A stretch of DNA of 61,157 nt. Origin: Treponema sp. GTDB taxonomy: Bacteria; Spirochaetota; Spirochaetia; Treponematales; Treponemataceae. The notes beneath the pieces are model-generated. The model saw nothing but the letters and a program-made list of their open reading frames with translations. It did no database searches and was not told the origin of the DNA. The DNA lies in the NCBI GenBank assembly GCA_016294105.1, contig JAEDCN010000012.1, forward strand, positions 1 to 61,157, written 5' to 3'. This document shows, one piece after another, positions 33,094 to 40,581 of this stretch (the stretch's first letter is position 1; every line of letters starts with the position of its first letter). The position numbers and the translations under genes were made by a program.

Positions 33094-33698
33094 TGGTTCA
33101 AATTACCACGACAAAGCAGATCTCATGGAATTGTGTACAAGTTACCCTTTCCATGGGGTCTTCTTTTTTTGTCCGAAGCTGTTATCTTCAGTTGCTTCCT
33201 GTCCAGGATATGGTGGTGGGGCGGCAGTTGTCTGATGAGGAATTGGATGATTTGGTGACGGCAGGCTTAACCTTTGCGGCGGAAAAGGCTGCGGTAGCGT
33301 ATTTGGAGCGAGCTGAGCATAGCCGCTCTCTTTTGATTATAAAATTAAAAAAGAAGGGACATGGGGATGGGGCCATTGCTGGTGCCTTGGATTATCTGGA
33401 AGAGCGGGGCTATTTGTCTGACCTACGATATGCCCAGGCGTGGCTACGGAATCGGTCCATCAACCATGCAGAAGGACGGAGTCGTTTACTTTGCGGATTG
33501 CTTGCCAAGGGAATCGATAGAAGGCTTGCTAACCAAGCCCTGGATGAGTATTTTGAAGGGGTGGATCAGCAGCAGCTTTTGGATCGGGCTATTGAAAAAT
33601 GTCGGCGACTGGGAAAGTCTGTGGAAGCCACGGAAAAGTATTTAGTACGAAAGGGATTTTCATACAAGGATTTTAAGTCTAAAATCTCTAAAATATAA
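33093..33698 (+). CDS. recX: Regulatory protein RecX
   Basis: About 200 residues of the RecX/OraA family, helical three-helix repeats that bind and inhibit RecA filaments. Recognisable as ALDYLEERGYLSDLRYAQAW, RNRSINHAEGRSRL and LLAKGIDRRL. The exact start is uncertain: GTG 33093 overlaps the rpsI stop and gives 201 residues, while the conserved core begins near 33240. Probably co-transcribed with the ribosomal genes. Confidence 0.85.
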   Translation: MVQITTTKQISWNCVQVTLSMGSSFFVRSCYLQLLPVQDMVVGRQLSDEELDDLVTAGLTFAAEKAAVAYLERAEHSRSLLIIKLKKKGHGDGAIAGALDYLEERGYLSDLRYAQAWLRNRSINHAEGRSRLLCGLLAKGIDRRLANQALDEYFEGVDQQQLLDRAIEKCRRLGKSVEATEKYLVRKGFSYKDFKSKISKI

Positions 33699-33747
33699 TT
33701 TTTATAAAAAACCTTTCAAGTTTTTTGCTTTTTACCCCATATTAGAC

Positions 33748-33776
33748 TTGTTATTTTTGATGTATAGTATTAAAAT
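33748..33776 (+). promoter_or_regulatory. Putative promoter of the HTH-REC regulator
   Basis: TTGTTA (33748-33753), 17-bp spacer and TAAAAT (33771-33776), with a standard leader and AGGGAGGTGA ribosome site before ATG 33837. Confidence 0.45.
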
Positions 33777-33836
33777 TTAGTATATACGATTTGAAACAAA
33801 ATAATTTTTGTGATGTTTATATAGGGAGGTGATTTT

Positions 33837-34445
33837 ATGTCCAAAGAATTTGAGAAGATAATCGTTTATTCAGCATTAGAAGTAGCCAATATCTGCGGCG
33901 TTGCAAACCAGACTGCCATCAACTGGATTCGTAACGGTTATTTGAAGGCCTACAGTACTCCCGGTGGACAATATCGAGTATACGCAGATGATTTGGTTGG
34001 CTTCATGACAGAGCGGAATATGCGTGTTCCAGAGAATCTAGCTTCTCTTTGCAATCACAATTCTAACACCAGTATTTTGGTGGTTGAAGACGAAATGGGA
34101 TTGAACACTGTGCTGCACCAGTATCTTTCCAAGGAATTTGCTGGCACACAGATTTACCAGGCTTTTGATGGTTTTGAGGCTGGTGCTTTGATGTCAAGTA
34201 AGAAGCCCACCGTGGTGGTGCTAGACTTGAATCTGCCTGGTGTAGATGGATTTGAGCTGTGCAAGAAAATTAATTCCTCCGATGATTTTGGAAATCCTGC
34301 CATCATCGTTATTACCGCCTTGCAGGATTCTGGTATTGAGGACAAGATTCAAGAAATGAATGCAGTAGCCTTCTTCCGTAAGCCTGTGGTTTTGGATGAA
34401 TTGAGCCAGGCAATTAAGACTGCATTTGCAAAGCTTTCTAAGTAA
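33837..34445 (+). CDS. Response regulator with N-terminal MerR/excisionase-type DNA-binding domain
   Basis: 202 residues. The N-terminal helix-turn-helix (about 8-60) is of the helix-turn-helix 17/MerR-like kind (YSALEVANICGVANQTAINW, then STPGGQYRVYADDL). The C-terminal REC domain (about 78-200) has acidic VVEDE, the phosphoacceptor Asp in VVVLDLNLPGVDG, Thr in VITAL and Lys in FRKPV. The order DNA-binding then REC is the reverse of ordinary response regulators. No kinase is adjacent. Monocistronic, with a strong terminator. Confidence 0.85.
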   Translation: MSKEFEKIIVYSALEVANICGVANQTAINWIRNGYLKAYSTPGGQYRVYADDLVGFMTERNMRVPENLASLCNHNSNTSILVVEDEMGLNTVLHQYLSKEFAGTQIYQAFDGFEAGALMSSKKPTVVVLDLNLPGVDGFELCKKINSSDDFGNPAIIVITALQDSGIEDKIQEMNAVAFFRKPVVLDELSQAIKTAFAKLSK

Positions 34446-34513
34446 GGCTGTTTTCTGAAAGAGGGACTTTTAGCGGACATTTTGGAAGCTTTTTTGTTCA
34501 AGCTCCCTAGTAG

Positions 34514-34543
34514 AGCGGGTACTTTAAGGTACCCGCTTTTTTT
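34514..34543. terminator. Intrinsic terminator
   Basis: AGCGGGTAC, loop TTTAAG, GTACCCGCT, then T7. Lies between the HTH-REC gene and the convergent sppA. Confidence 0.92.
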
Positions 34544-34563
34544 ATTTTAAATGAGTGTAACTT

Positions 34564-35634
34564 CTAGGGACAAAAATAATACGCAGGATAGGAAATTTCC
34601 GGTAATACCTGTTCTTGGGCCCGCTGCAAGAGATTTTCTGTGGGGCTTGTAACAGTAAGTCCTGAAACAAAGGATTTGATGTTTTTCATCACATAGTCCA
34701 TAAAATCCAATTCAGTCTCCGGATAATAATGAACAAAATCCACGGAGCCTTTTCTCAGGGCTGCTTGGTAGCTGTCGCAGGCTTCTTGATAGCGAGAAAT
34801 ATCGTCAATGAGTTTTTTGTTCAAGGCTTGCCGTGCAGTATAGATTCTTCCATCAGCCAAGGCGGTAACCTGTTGCAGGGTGAGCTTTCTGCTGTTGGCA
34901 ACAATTTCGATAAACTGGTTGTAACAGTCATCTGCAATGGACTGCATAATTTCAGCCTGCTCCTGGGTAACGGGAGTGCTCATGCCTAGCATATCCTTGT
35001 TGCTGCCAGCAGTGAAGGTTGTTACCTTGATGCCGTGCTTGTCTAGAAATTCAGAAAAATCCACGGACTGGCCCGCAATGACACCAATGGAGCCAGTGAG
35101 ACAGTTCCTGTTGGCAACGATATAATCTGCAGCGCAGGCAATGTAGTAGCCTCCAGAGGCCGCGAGGGTGCCAAGGTAGGCCCACACTGGCTTGTGGCTA
35201 TTTTTTTTGTAATCTAAAAGCTCCAGATACACCTCGTCAGATTCGTAGACACCGCCTCCAGGAGAATCAATGTATAGCAGTAATCCCAGGTTGTGGGGAT
35301 CGTAGGTCAGGTCTTGGATGGTGGAAATGAGCCATTCCTGGTTATAGGTTTCGTTGGCGGCTTGGATGGTACCTTCGATGTGGAGCACGGCAATATACTT
35401 TTGGGAGGACTCTTCCTTGGTAATAAATATTTTAATGGGGGAATCTTTGGAAAAAGTTCCTTGAAAGGAGTCCTTTGTGTGGTTAATCCGATTCAACAGG
35501 CTCAGGCCACCCCAAATTCCGCAGAGAACAAGGAGAATGATCAAGCCTGTTTTCTTCGTTTTGGGTGACTTCTGCTTTTCTGGAATTGGTTCCAGCTGCT
35601 GGTTATTGTGCTGGTGGGTAGTGTCAAAATCCAT
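34564..35634 (-). CDS. sppA: Signal peptide peptidase SppA (short form)
   Basis: 356 residues. One membrane anchor (about 29-47), then a single S49 protease domain: IDSPGGGVYESDEVY, the nucleophile serine in TLAASGGYYIAC, and LTGSIGVIAG. The catalytic lysine is expected around GRIYTARQALNKKLIDD. It degrades cleaved signal peptides in the inner membrane. Shorter than E. coli SppA, like Gram-positive-type forms. AGGAG precedes the ATG; 8 bases after the DUF975 gene, so they form an operon. Confidence 0.88.
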   Translation of the reverse strand: MDFDTTHQHNNQQLEPIPEKQKSPKTKKTGLIILLVLCGIWGGLSLLNRINHTKDSFQGTFSKDSPIKIFITKEESSQKYIAVLHIEGTIQAANETYNQEWLISTIQDLTYDPHNLGLLLYIDSPGGGVYESDEVYLELLDYKKNSHKPVWAYLGTLAASGGYYIACAADYIVANRNCLTGSIGVIAGQSVDFSEFLDKHGIKVTTFTAGSNKDMLGMSTPVTQEQAEIMQSIADDCYNQFIEIVANSRKLTLQQVTALADGRIYTARQALNKKLIDDISRYQEACDSYQAALRKGSVDFVHYYPETELDFMDYVMKNIKSFVSGLTVTSPTENLLQRAQEQVLPEISYPAYYFCP

Positions 35635-35642
35635 GGAAACTC

Positions 35643-36326
35643 CTAGCCATTGTTGGAAAAGTCATTTTCGTTCAAGATATTGGTGTGGAGTGCCTGTTCC
35701 TTGAGGAAGCTGTAGCCATAAACCTTTGCACCAAAGTAGTAGGGGTTGAGGAAAAGAAGGCCAAGCCCTCCCGTAAAACCGCAAAGCAGGAGCCAACCAA
35801 AGAAGCCTAAGTCTTGGAAAAAGAGGTTGCCCTTGTAGCCACGGGTGATAATCTTGCTGATTTCCATGGCTTTTCGTACCGACATGGTGGGATATTCTGC
35901 CAGAATGTAATAAATCTGTGAGTAGGCATAGAATTTCACAATGCCTGGAATCAAAAAGAGCAATGACCACAGGAATGTCCACAGGCTAACCCAGAGGGTG
36001 GCAAGAATTCCCTTGAGCCAAAGGTTCAATCCTTCCAAAAAGGTGGAAAAGCTCACCTGTTCTCGATTCTTGAAAAATCTGATGGAAAAATAGCCTGCTG
36101 CCATGGTAATGATTCCAGATATTGCCAGGGGCAACAGGGACAAGAGAATGGAAATGTCAAGGTGAATGCCATAGTTTAAATCCAATTCGTCAATATATAC
36201 CTCTGAAAAGGGTAGGCTGGAAATAGAGCTACAAGCGAGAATGATGGCTGAAACCAAGAGATTGATCTTCCAGTTTCCCTTCAGTCGCTGCAATGACTGC
36301 ACCTTATACAGCTTTTTGTCAAACAT
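35643..36326 (-). CDS. DUF975 family membrane protein
   Basis: 227 residues with about five hydrophobic segments. The DUF975 family pattern is visible in YAYSQIYYILAEYPTMSVRK and in the ending NPYYFGAKVYGY. AAGGAGG lies before the ATG. It is co-directional with sppA and divergent from the phosphofructokinase gene. Function of the family unknown. Confidence 0.78.
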   Translation of the reverse strand: MFDKKLYKVQSLQRLKGNWKINLLVSAIILACSSISSLPFSEVYIDELDLNYGIHLDISILLSLLPLAISGIITMAAGYFSIRFFKNREQVSFSTFLEGLNLWLKGILATLWVSLWTFLWSLLFLIPGIVKFYAYSQIYYILAEYPTMSVRKAMEISKIITRGYKGNLFFQDLGFFGWLLLCGFTGGLGLLFLNPYYFGAKVYGYSFLKEQALHTNILNENDFSNNG

Positions 36327-36419
36327 AATTCCTCCTTTTATGGGTGCTCAAAGGCTACACTTGCATAAAACAGTAAATCGTACTATTCTCGGATTATACC
36401 ACAAGAAAGGAGATATGTC

Positions 36420-37766
36420 ATGAAAGGGTGCTTTAATTTTACTATTGATGAGTTGGGACCATGCAAGGTTCTTTCCCCCATTCATTTGTCCAGAGAAAAA
36501 GAGGATTATCAAGCCAATTACGTGCGGGATGGAGAGCGCATCCAATATGATATTGACAGAAAGGATGATGAAGAAGATCTTGAATGTGCCAAGAATCTCA
36601 TCCAGAAGGCTGGCCCTCGAGAATACATTTATTTTAATCCCAAGCATGTAAATGCGGGAATCTGTACCTGCGGAGGTTTGTGTCCCGGCTTAAACGACGT
36701 GGTGCGTGCCATTGTTCGCTGTTTGTACAATCGTTATGGAGTCCGCCGCATTCGTGGTATCCGCTTTGGTTTCAAGGGCTTTTTCTCCGACATGGGCTTT
36801 GACACCTTGGACTTAACTCCCGCTTTGGTGGACGACATCCACAAGACAGGAGGCTCCTTCTTGGGAACAAGCCGTGGTGGTGGAGACCGTGTTATGGATA
36901 TTGTAGATGCCATTGAGGCTTTGAACATGAACATGCTCTTTATCATCGGTGGAGATGGTACCCAGCGTGGTGCCCTTGAGGTGGCCGAGGAAATTGAAAA
37001 GCGTGGCCTGAAGGTTGCCATTGTTGGTGTTCCAAAGACTGTTGACAACGACTTGGTGTTTATCCAGCGATCCTTTGGTTTTGACACTGCGGTACAGAAG
37101 GCTACCGAGGCTGTTGCTGCTGCCCACATGGAGGCCCGCTCCCACATCAACGGTATCGGTTTGATTAAATTGATGGGACGTGAGTCTGGTTTCATTGCCA
37201 CTGCCACTGCCCTTGCCAGCCACGAGGCCAACTTCTGCCTTATTCCAGAGGTTCCCTTTGACCTGGAAGGTCCCGAAGGCTTGTTGACTCACTTGGAGAA
37301 CAGAATCCATTCTAGCCACCACGCTGTAATCATCGTGGCAGAGGGCGCTGGTCAGGATCAGTTGAATGCCACCAACGAAAAGGATGCTTCTGGAAACAAG
37401 AAGCTGGGTGACATTGGTATTTTTCTACGGGATAAAATCAATCAGTACTTCAAGGAAAAGAATATCCACATCAACCTGAAGTACATTGATCCCAGCTACC
37501 AGATTCGTTCCGCTCCTGCTGCTCCTACAGACTCAATTTACTGCGAGCGTTTGGGAAACAATGCAGTACATGCCGCCATGGCTGGAAAGACAAAGCTGGT
37601 AATCGGTCTTGTTCACGACAAGTATGTGCATCTGCCCATGCGTCTGGTTATTGCCTGCAGAAATACCGTAAATCCAGAGGGTTCTCTGTGGCGAGATGCC
37701 ATGGATTCCACTGGTCAGCCTGTGCTGATGGTAAACGACAAGGCAAAGTTTCAGCATAAAAAATAA
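36420..37766 (+). CDS. 6-phosphofructokinase, long TP0108-like type (phosphoryl donor uncertain)
   Basis: 448 residues. Phosphorylates fructose 6-phosphate. Motifs: GICTCGGLCPGLNDVVRA, GTSRGGG, GGDGTQRGALEVA, GVPKTVDNDL, and MGRESGFIA. At the two positions that usually sort donors, it has Gly in GGDG (ATP-type) but Lys in PKTVDND (common in PPi-dependent and in trypanosome/plant ATP enzymes). The family is annotated both ways. AAGGAG precedes the ATG. Monocistronic with a terminator. Confidence 0.9.
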   Translation: MKGCFNFTIDELGPCKVLSPIHLSREKEDYQANYVRDGERIQYDIDRKDDEEDLECAKNLIQKAGPREYIYFNPKHVNAGICTCGGLCPGLNDVVRAIVRCLYNRYGVRRIRGIRFGFKGFFSDMGFDTLDLTPALVDDIHKTGGSFLGTSRGGGDRVMDIVDAIEALNMNMLFIIGGDGTQRGALEVAEEIEKRGLKVAIVGVPKTVDNDLVFIQRSFGFDTAVQKATEAVAAAHMEARSHINGIGLIKLMGRESGFIATATALASHEANFCLIPEVPFDLEGPEGLLTHLENRIHSSHHAVIIVAEGAGQDQLNATNEKDASGNKKLGDIGIFLRDKINQYFKEKNIHINLKYIDPSYQIRSAPAAPTDSIYCERLGNNAVHAAMAGKTKLVIGLVHDKYVHLPMRLVIACRNTVNPEGSLWRDAMDSTGQPVLMVNDKAKFQHKK

Positions 37767-37798
37767 GCGGTAGTTGTTCCAAGCTACAGATAAAGAAG

Positions 37799-37837
37799 AA
37801 GCCCTGCTGGTGTGAAATGCACCAACAGGGCTTTTTT
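37799..37837. terminator. Bidirectional intrinsic terminator
   Basis: AAGCCCTG-C-TGGTG, loop TGAAATG, CACCA-A-CAGGGCTT, then T6. Between convergent phosphofructokinase and beta-CASP genes. Confidence 0.9.
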
Positions 37838-37850
37838 GTAGAGCTGGCTG

Positions 37851-39377
37851 CTACAACTCGTAGCTTTCTCCATACTTGACGATTTCCGTTTGGGGGAAGC
37901 CATTGTCTGCTAGGAACTTCACGAAGGTGTTTTGTGCGTCCTTTTCTCCGTGCACCAAAAAGATTTTTTTCAGGCGGGAGGTGTCGATGGAGTTGAGCCA
38001 GTCCAAACATTCCTGGTAGTCGGCATGGGCACTGAATGCGTTGATTTGCTCCACGTCGGCCTGTACCTTGAACCAGTCTCCCATGATGCGCACTTCCTTT
38101 TCTCCGTTTTTTAGGCGGCGACCCAAGGTATTTTCTGCCATGTAGCCCACCAACAGCACCTGATTGTTGGGATTTCCCACGTTGTTTGCCAGATGGTGCA
38201 GCACTCGTCCTGCTTCACACATACCGTCGGCACTGATGATAATCATGGGCCCCTTCTTTTCGTTAAGAGCCTTTGATTCCTCCACGCTTTGAACAAAGGT
38301 GAGGGCATTAAAGCCGAAGGGATTTTTGTGGTGATCCAAGAAGGCTTCATGAGTTGCCTCATCGTAGCATTCTGGATGTACACGGAAGATGCTGGTGGCA
38401 TTGGTGGCCATGGGAGAATCCACGTAAATCGGAATCGGTGGAATCTTCTTTTTATCCAGCAGCAGGTGCAGGTAGTATACCAATTCCTGGGTTCGCTCAA
38501 TGGCAAAGGAGGGAATAATAATCTTTCCCTTCTTGTTTACCGCCTTCCGTACGATTCTCACCAGCTCGTCCATGGCGATTTGTGTATCCTCGTGGCGACG
38601 GTCGCCATAGGTGCTTTCCAGCACGATGTAGTCTGGGGCTGGAACATTGGTGGCGGGATTGCGGATAATGGGCTTGTTGCAGCGGCCCAAGTCTCCCGTG
38701 TAGAGGATCCGTACCTCGTTGTTGCTGGAACTGGCCTTTTTTGCAGGCTGTAGGTCGCTGGACTTTCTGCCCAAGAGTCGGTTCCAGAAGCTGGAGGGTG
38801 AGGCTCCCTTTTCTGGAGTTGCATCGGTGGCACCTGCCTTTTGCCCAGTGATGGTGATGTAGGCATAGGCTGAGCCCAAGATGTGACCAGCATCAAAGAA
38901 TTCCAGCTGTACATCGGGGGCAATGTACATCTTGCGGTCATAGGAGAGGCTTACAAACTGGTTGGTGGCGGCTACTACGTCTGCCTCGGTAAACAGTGGC
39001 TTCCAGGTGAATTTCTCTCCCTTCTTGGCAGCCTGCTTTCGCAAGTATTCGGCGTCTCGTGCCTGAATGCGGGCACTGTCCATCATAATCAGGTTTGCCA
39101 AGTCTCTGGTGGCGGGAGTGGCGTAGATGTTGCCCTTGTAGCCGTTCTTGGTCATCATGGGCAAAAGCCCACAGTGGTCGTAATGTCCATGGGTAATGAT
39201 GACAGACTCCACCTTGTCCACAGGAACTTCAAAGTTACGGTTTTTTTCGTCCGATTCCTTTCGTTTTCCTTGGAACGCGCCACAGTCCACCATAAAGGCC
39301 CTGCCGTCAATCTCAAAAATGTGCTTGGAGCCAGTCACTTCTTGGGCTGCTCCCAAAGAATAAAGTGTAATTCCCAT
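37851..39377 (-). CDS. MBL/beta-CASP family ribonuclease-like hydrolase
   Basis: 508 residues. Metallo-beta-lactamase motif HGHYDHCG (HxHxDH) near residue 62, then the beta-CASP insert (ESTYGDRRHED, FAIERTQELVYYL, DSPMA), and a C-terminal RNA-specificity end with FSAHADYQE and VHGEKDAQ. Related to CPSF73/YhaM-like RNA-processing enzymes. A Ser/Lys/Ala-rich insertion of about 45 residues (near 180-225) interrupts the MBL domain. TATCAT ends 6 bases before the ATG, so the mRNA is probably leaderless. Confidence 0.85.
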   Translation of the reverse strand: MGITLYSLGAAQEVTGSKHIFEIDGRAFMVDCGAFQGKRKESDEKNRNFEVPVDKVESVIITHGHYDHCGLLPMMTKNGYKGNIYATPATRDLANLIMMDSARIQARDAEYLRKQAAKKGEKFTWKPLFTEADVVAATNQFVSLSYDRKMYIAPDVQLEFFDAGHILGSAYAYITITGQKAGATDATPEKGASPSSFWNRLLGRKSSDLQPAKKASSSNNEVRILYTGDLGRCNKPIIRNPATNVPAPDYIVLESTYGDRRHEDTQIAMDELVRIVRKAVNKKGKIIIPSFAIERTQELVYYLHLLLDKKKIPPIPIYVDSPMATNATSIFRVHPECYDEATHEAFLDHHKNPFGFNALTFVQSVEESKALNEKKGPMIIISADGMCEAGRVLHHLANNVGNPNNQVLLVGYMAENTLGRRLKNGEKEVRIMGDWFKVQADVEQINAFSAHADYQECLDWLNSIDTSRLKKIFLVHGEKDAQNTFVKFLADNGFPQTEIVKYGESYEL

Positions 39378-39450
39378 AATTATATGATAAACTCAATTTA
39401 CCAAATCCGCAAGAAAAACAATTTTGCCCCTTTGCTGAAAAGCTATCAGT

Positions 39451-39479
39451 TAGACAGAGTGAACGGATTTCTGTATAAT
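39451..39479 (+). promoter_or_regulatory. Strong promoter ahead of the leader ORF and DUF2804 gene
   Basis: TAGACA (39451-39456), 17-bp spacer, perfect TATAAT (39474-39479). The sixth base after it is followed by ATG 39486, so the transcript should start on a start codon. Confidence 0.75.
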
Positions 39480-39485
39480 GGGCAG

Positions 39486-39518
39486 ATGAGGTTTGCACAG
39501 TGTATTCACGACAGATGA
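39486..39518 (+). CDS. Leader peptide ORF overlapping the DUF2804 start
   Basis: ATG AGG TTT ... AGA TGA encodes MRFAQCIHDR. It has the window's leaderless start geometry, and its TGA (39516-39518) overlaps the ATG (39515) of the next gene as ATGA. Too short to be judged by composition. Confidence 0.4.
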   Translation: MRFAQCIHDR

Positions 39519-40564
39519 CGCCACCCCCAGAAAAACTTGTACACCATGGAAAGCCTGTTTTTGGCAGCTTTGACGGAATTCCGCCCAGTTTGGATATTTG
39601 TGGTGTGTACCGCCCCTTTGGTGTCCTTCCTCTGCCCACCTTCATCACCGATTTGCGAATTCGTAGTTCCTTGGTCTATATCTTCAATACGGACGAATAC
39701 ATCGGTGTGGTGTCCTTCCTGGACTTGAAGATTCTCGGTCACGGTGAAGTGCTTTTTTGGAACAAGCAGACAGGACGAAAATACGTTTACCATACCACTA
39801 CTGGTCCCCGCCGCCGCCTCATTTCCAAGAATACCCGCCAAGGAACCTGTATTTCCTTTGGCCATCGTCGCTACATTAGAATTGGTTGGGACAGGGGAAA
39901 GCAGGTTATGAGCTTTGTTTGTAATCTGAAAGGCGATTCTGTGCGACCAGATGTGGCCGCTGCCCTTAAGTCTGATTTTGACCACGGTACTTTTCGTGCC
40001 TTTTCTGTGGTGCTGCCTGCGCCCACCATGCGGCGGTGTAAGGCAGTGTGGACAATGACCTCTCCCTTGCAGGGAAGCCTTTCCCTCCATGCGAAAAATC
40101 AACAGCCAGTGTCCAACAATTTGCAGGGGAGCGTGCTATTCAAAAGTGTCCGTTCCTACAACAAGCTGCGTACCAGAAGTAGGGAAGCTTGGGCAGCAGG
40201 ACAAATTGGTGAAAAAACAGTGGCCTTTTCCATTTGTTCCTCTTCACTGGATGCGGTTAATCCCGATACTTATAATGAGAATGTTTTGTTTGTGGACGGG
40301 GAGCTTACCCCCCTGCCACCAGTAAAGATAACCTTACCCTTTGGCATAAAGGGAAAATGGATTATTCAGGATACAGAAAACATGGTGGATTTATCCTTCA
40401 CCCCTATTTCCGACCACAGCCGTATTGTGAGCATTATGGTACTACGGGCACAAAAGCATATTATGTATGGTACTTTTGAAGGAATGTTAAAAACAAAGGA
40501 TGGAAGGGAGATTCCCCTGAAGGATTTTTCTGGAATGGTAAGAAAGCAATTGATGCGTTTGTAA
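39515..40564 (+). CDS. DUF2804 family protein
   Basis: About 349 residues. Family-typical start (VHHGKPVFGSFDGIPP) and later IKGKWIIQDTENMVDLSFTP with a C-terminal GTFEGMLKTKDG; these are conserved in DUF2804 proteins, thought to have a lipocalin-like or hydroxyneurosporene-synthase-like beta-barrel. Start choices are ATG 39515 (ATGA-coupled to the leader ORF) or GTG 39500; neither has a Shine-Dalgarno. Function unknown. The gene after it begins 17 bases downstream. Confidence 0.75.
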   Translation: MTPPPEKLVHHGKPVFGSFDGIPPSLDICGVYRPFGVLPLPTFITDLRIRSSLVYIFNTDEYIGVVSFLDLKILGHGEVLFWNKQTGRKYVYHTTTGPRRRLISKNTRQGTCISFGHRRYIRIGWDRGKQVMSFVCNLKGDSVRPDVAAALKSDFDHGTFRAFSVVLPAPTMRRCKAVWTMTSPLQGSLSLHAKNQQPVSNNLQGSVLFKSVRSYNKLRTRSREAWAAGQIGEKTVAFSICSSSLDAVNPDTYNENVLFVDGELTPLPPVKITLPFGIKGKWIIQDTENMVDLSFTPISDHSRIVSIMVLRAQKHIMYGTFEGMLKTKDGREIPLKDFSGMVRKQLMRL

Positions 40565-40581
40565 GGACAGGAGTGACAGGT

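Noticed and set aside
39500..39514. GTG start for the DUF2804 protein
   Set aside because: Possible, but it has no ribosome site, and the ATGA coupling with the leader ORF favours ATG 39515; kept as an alternative.
40089..40325. Cysteine-rich short forward frame within the DUF2804 gene
   Set aside because: Out-of-frame shadow inside a recognisable gene.
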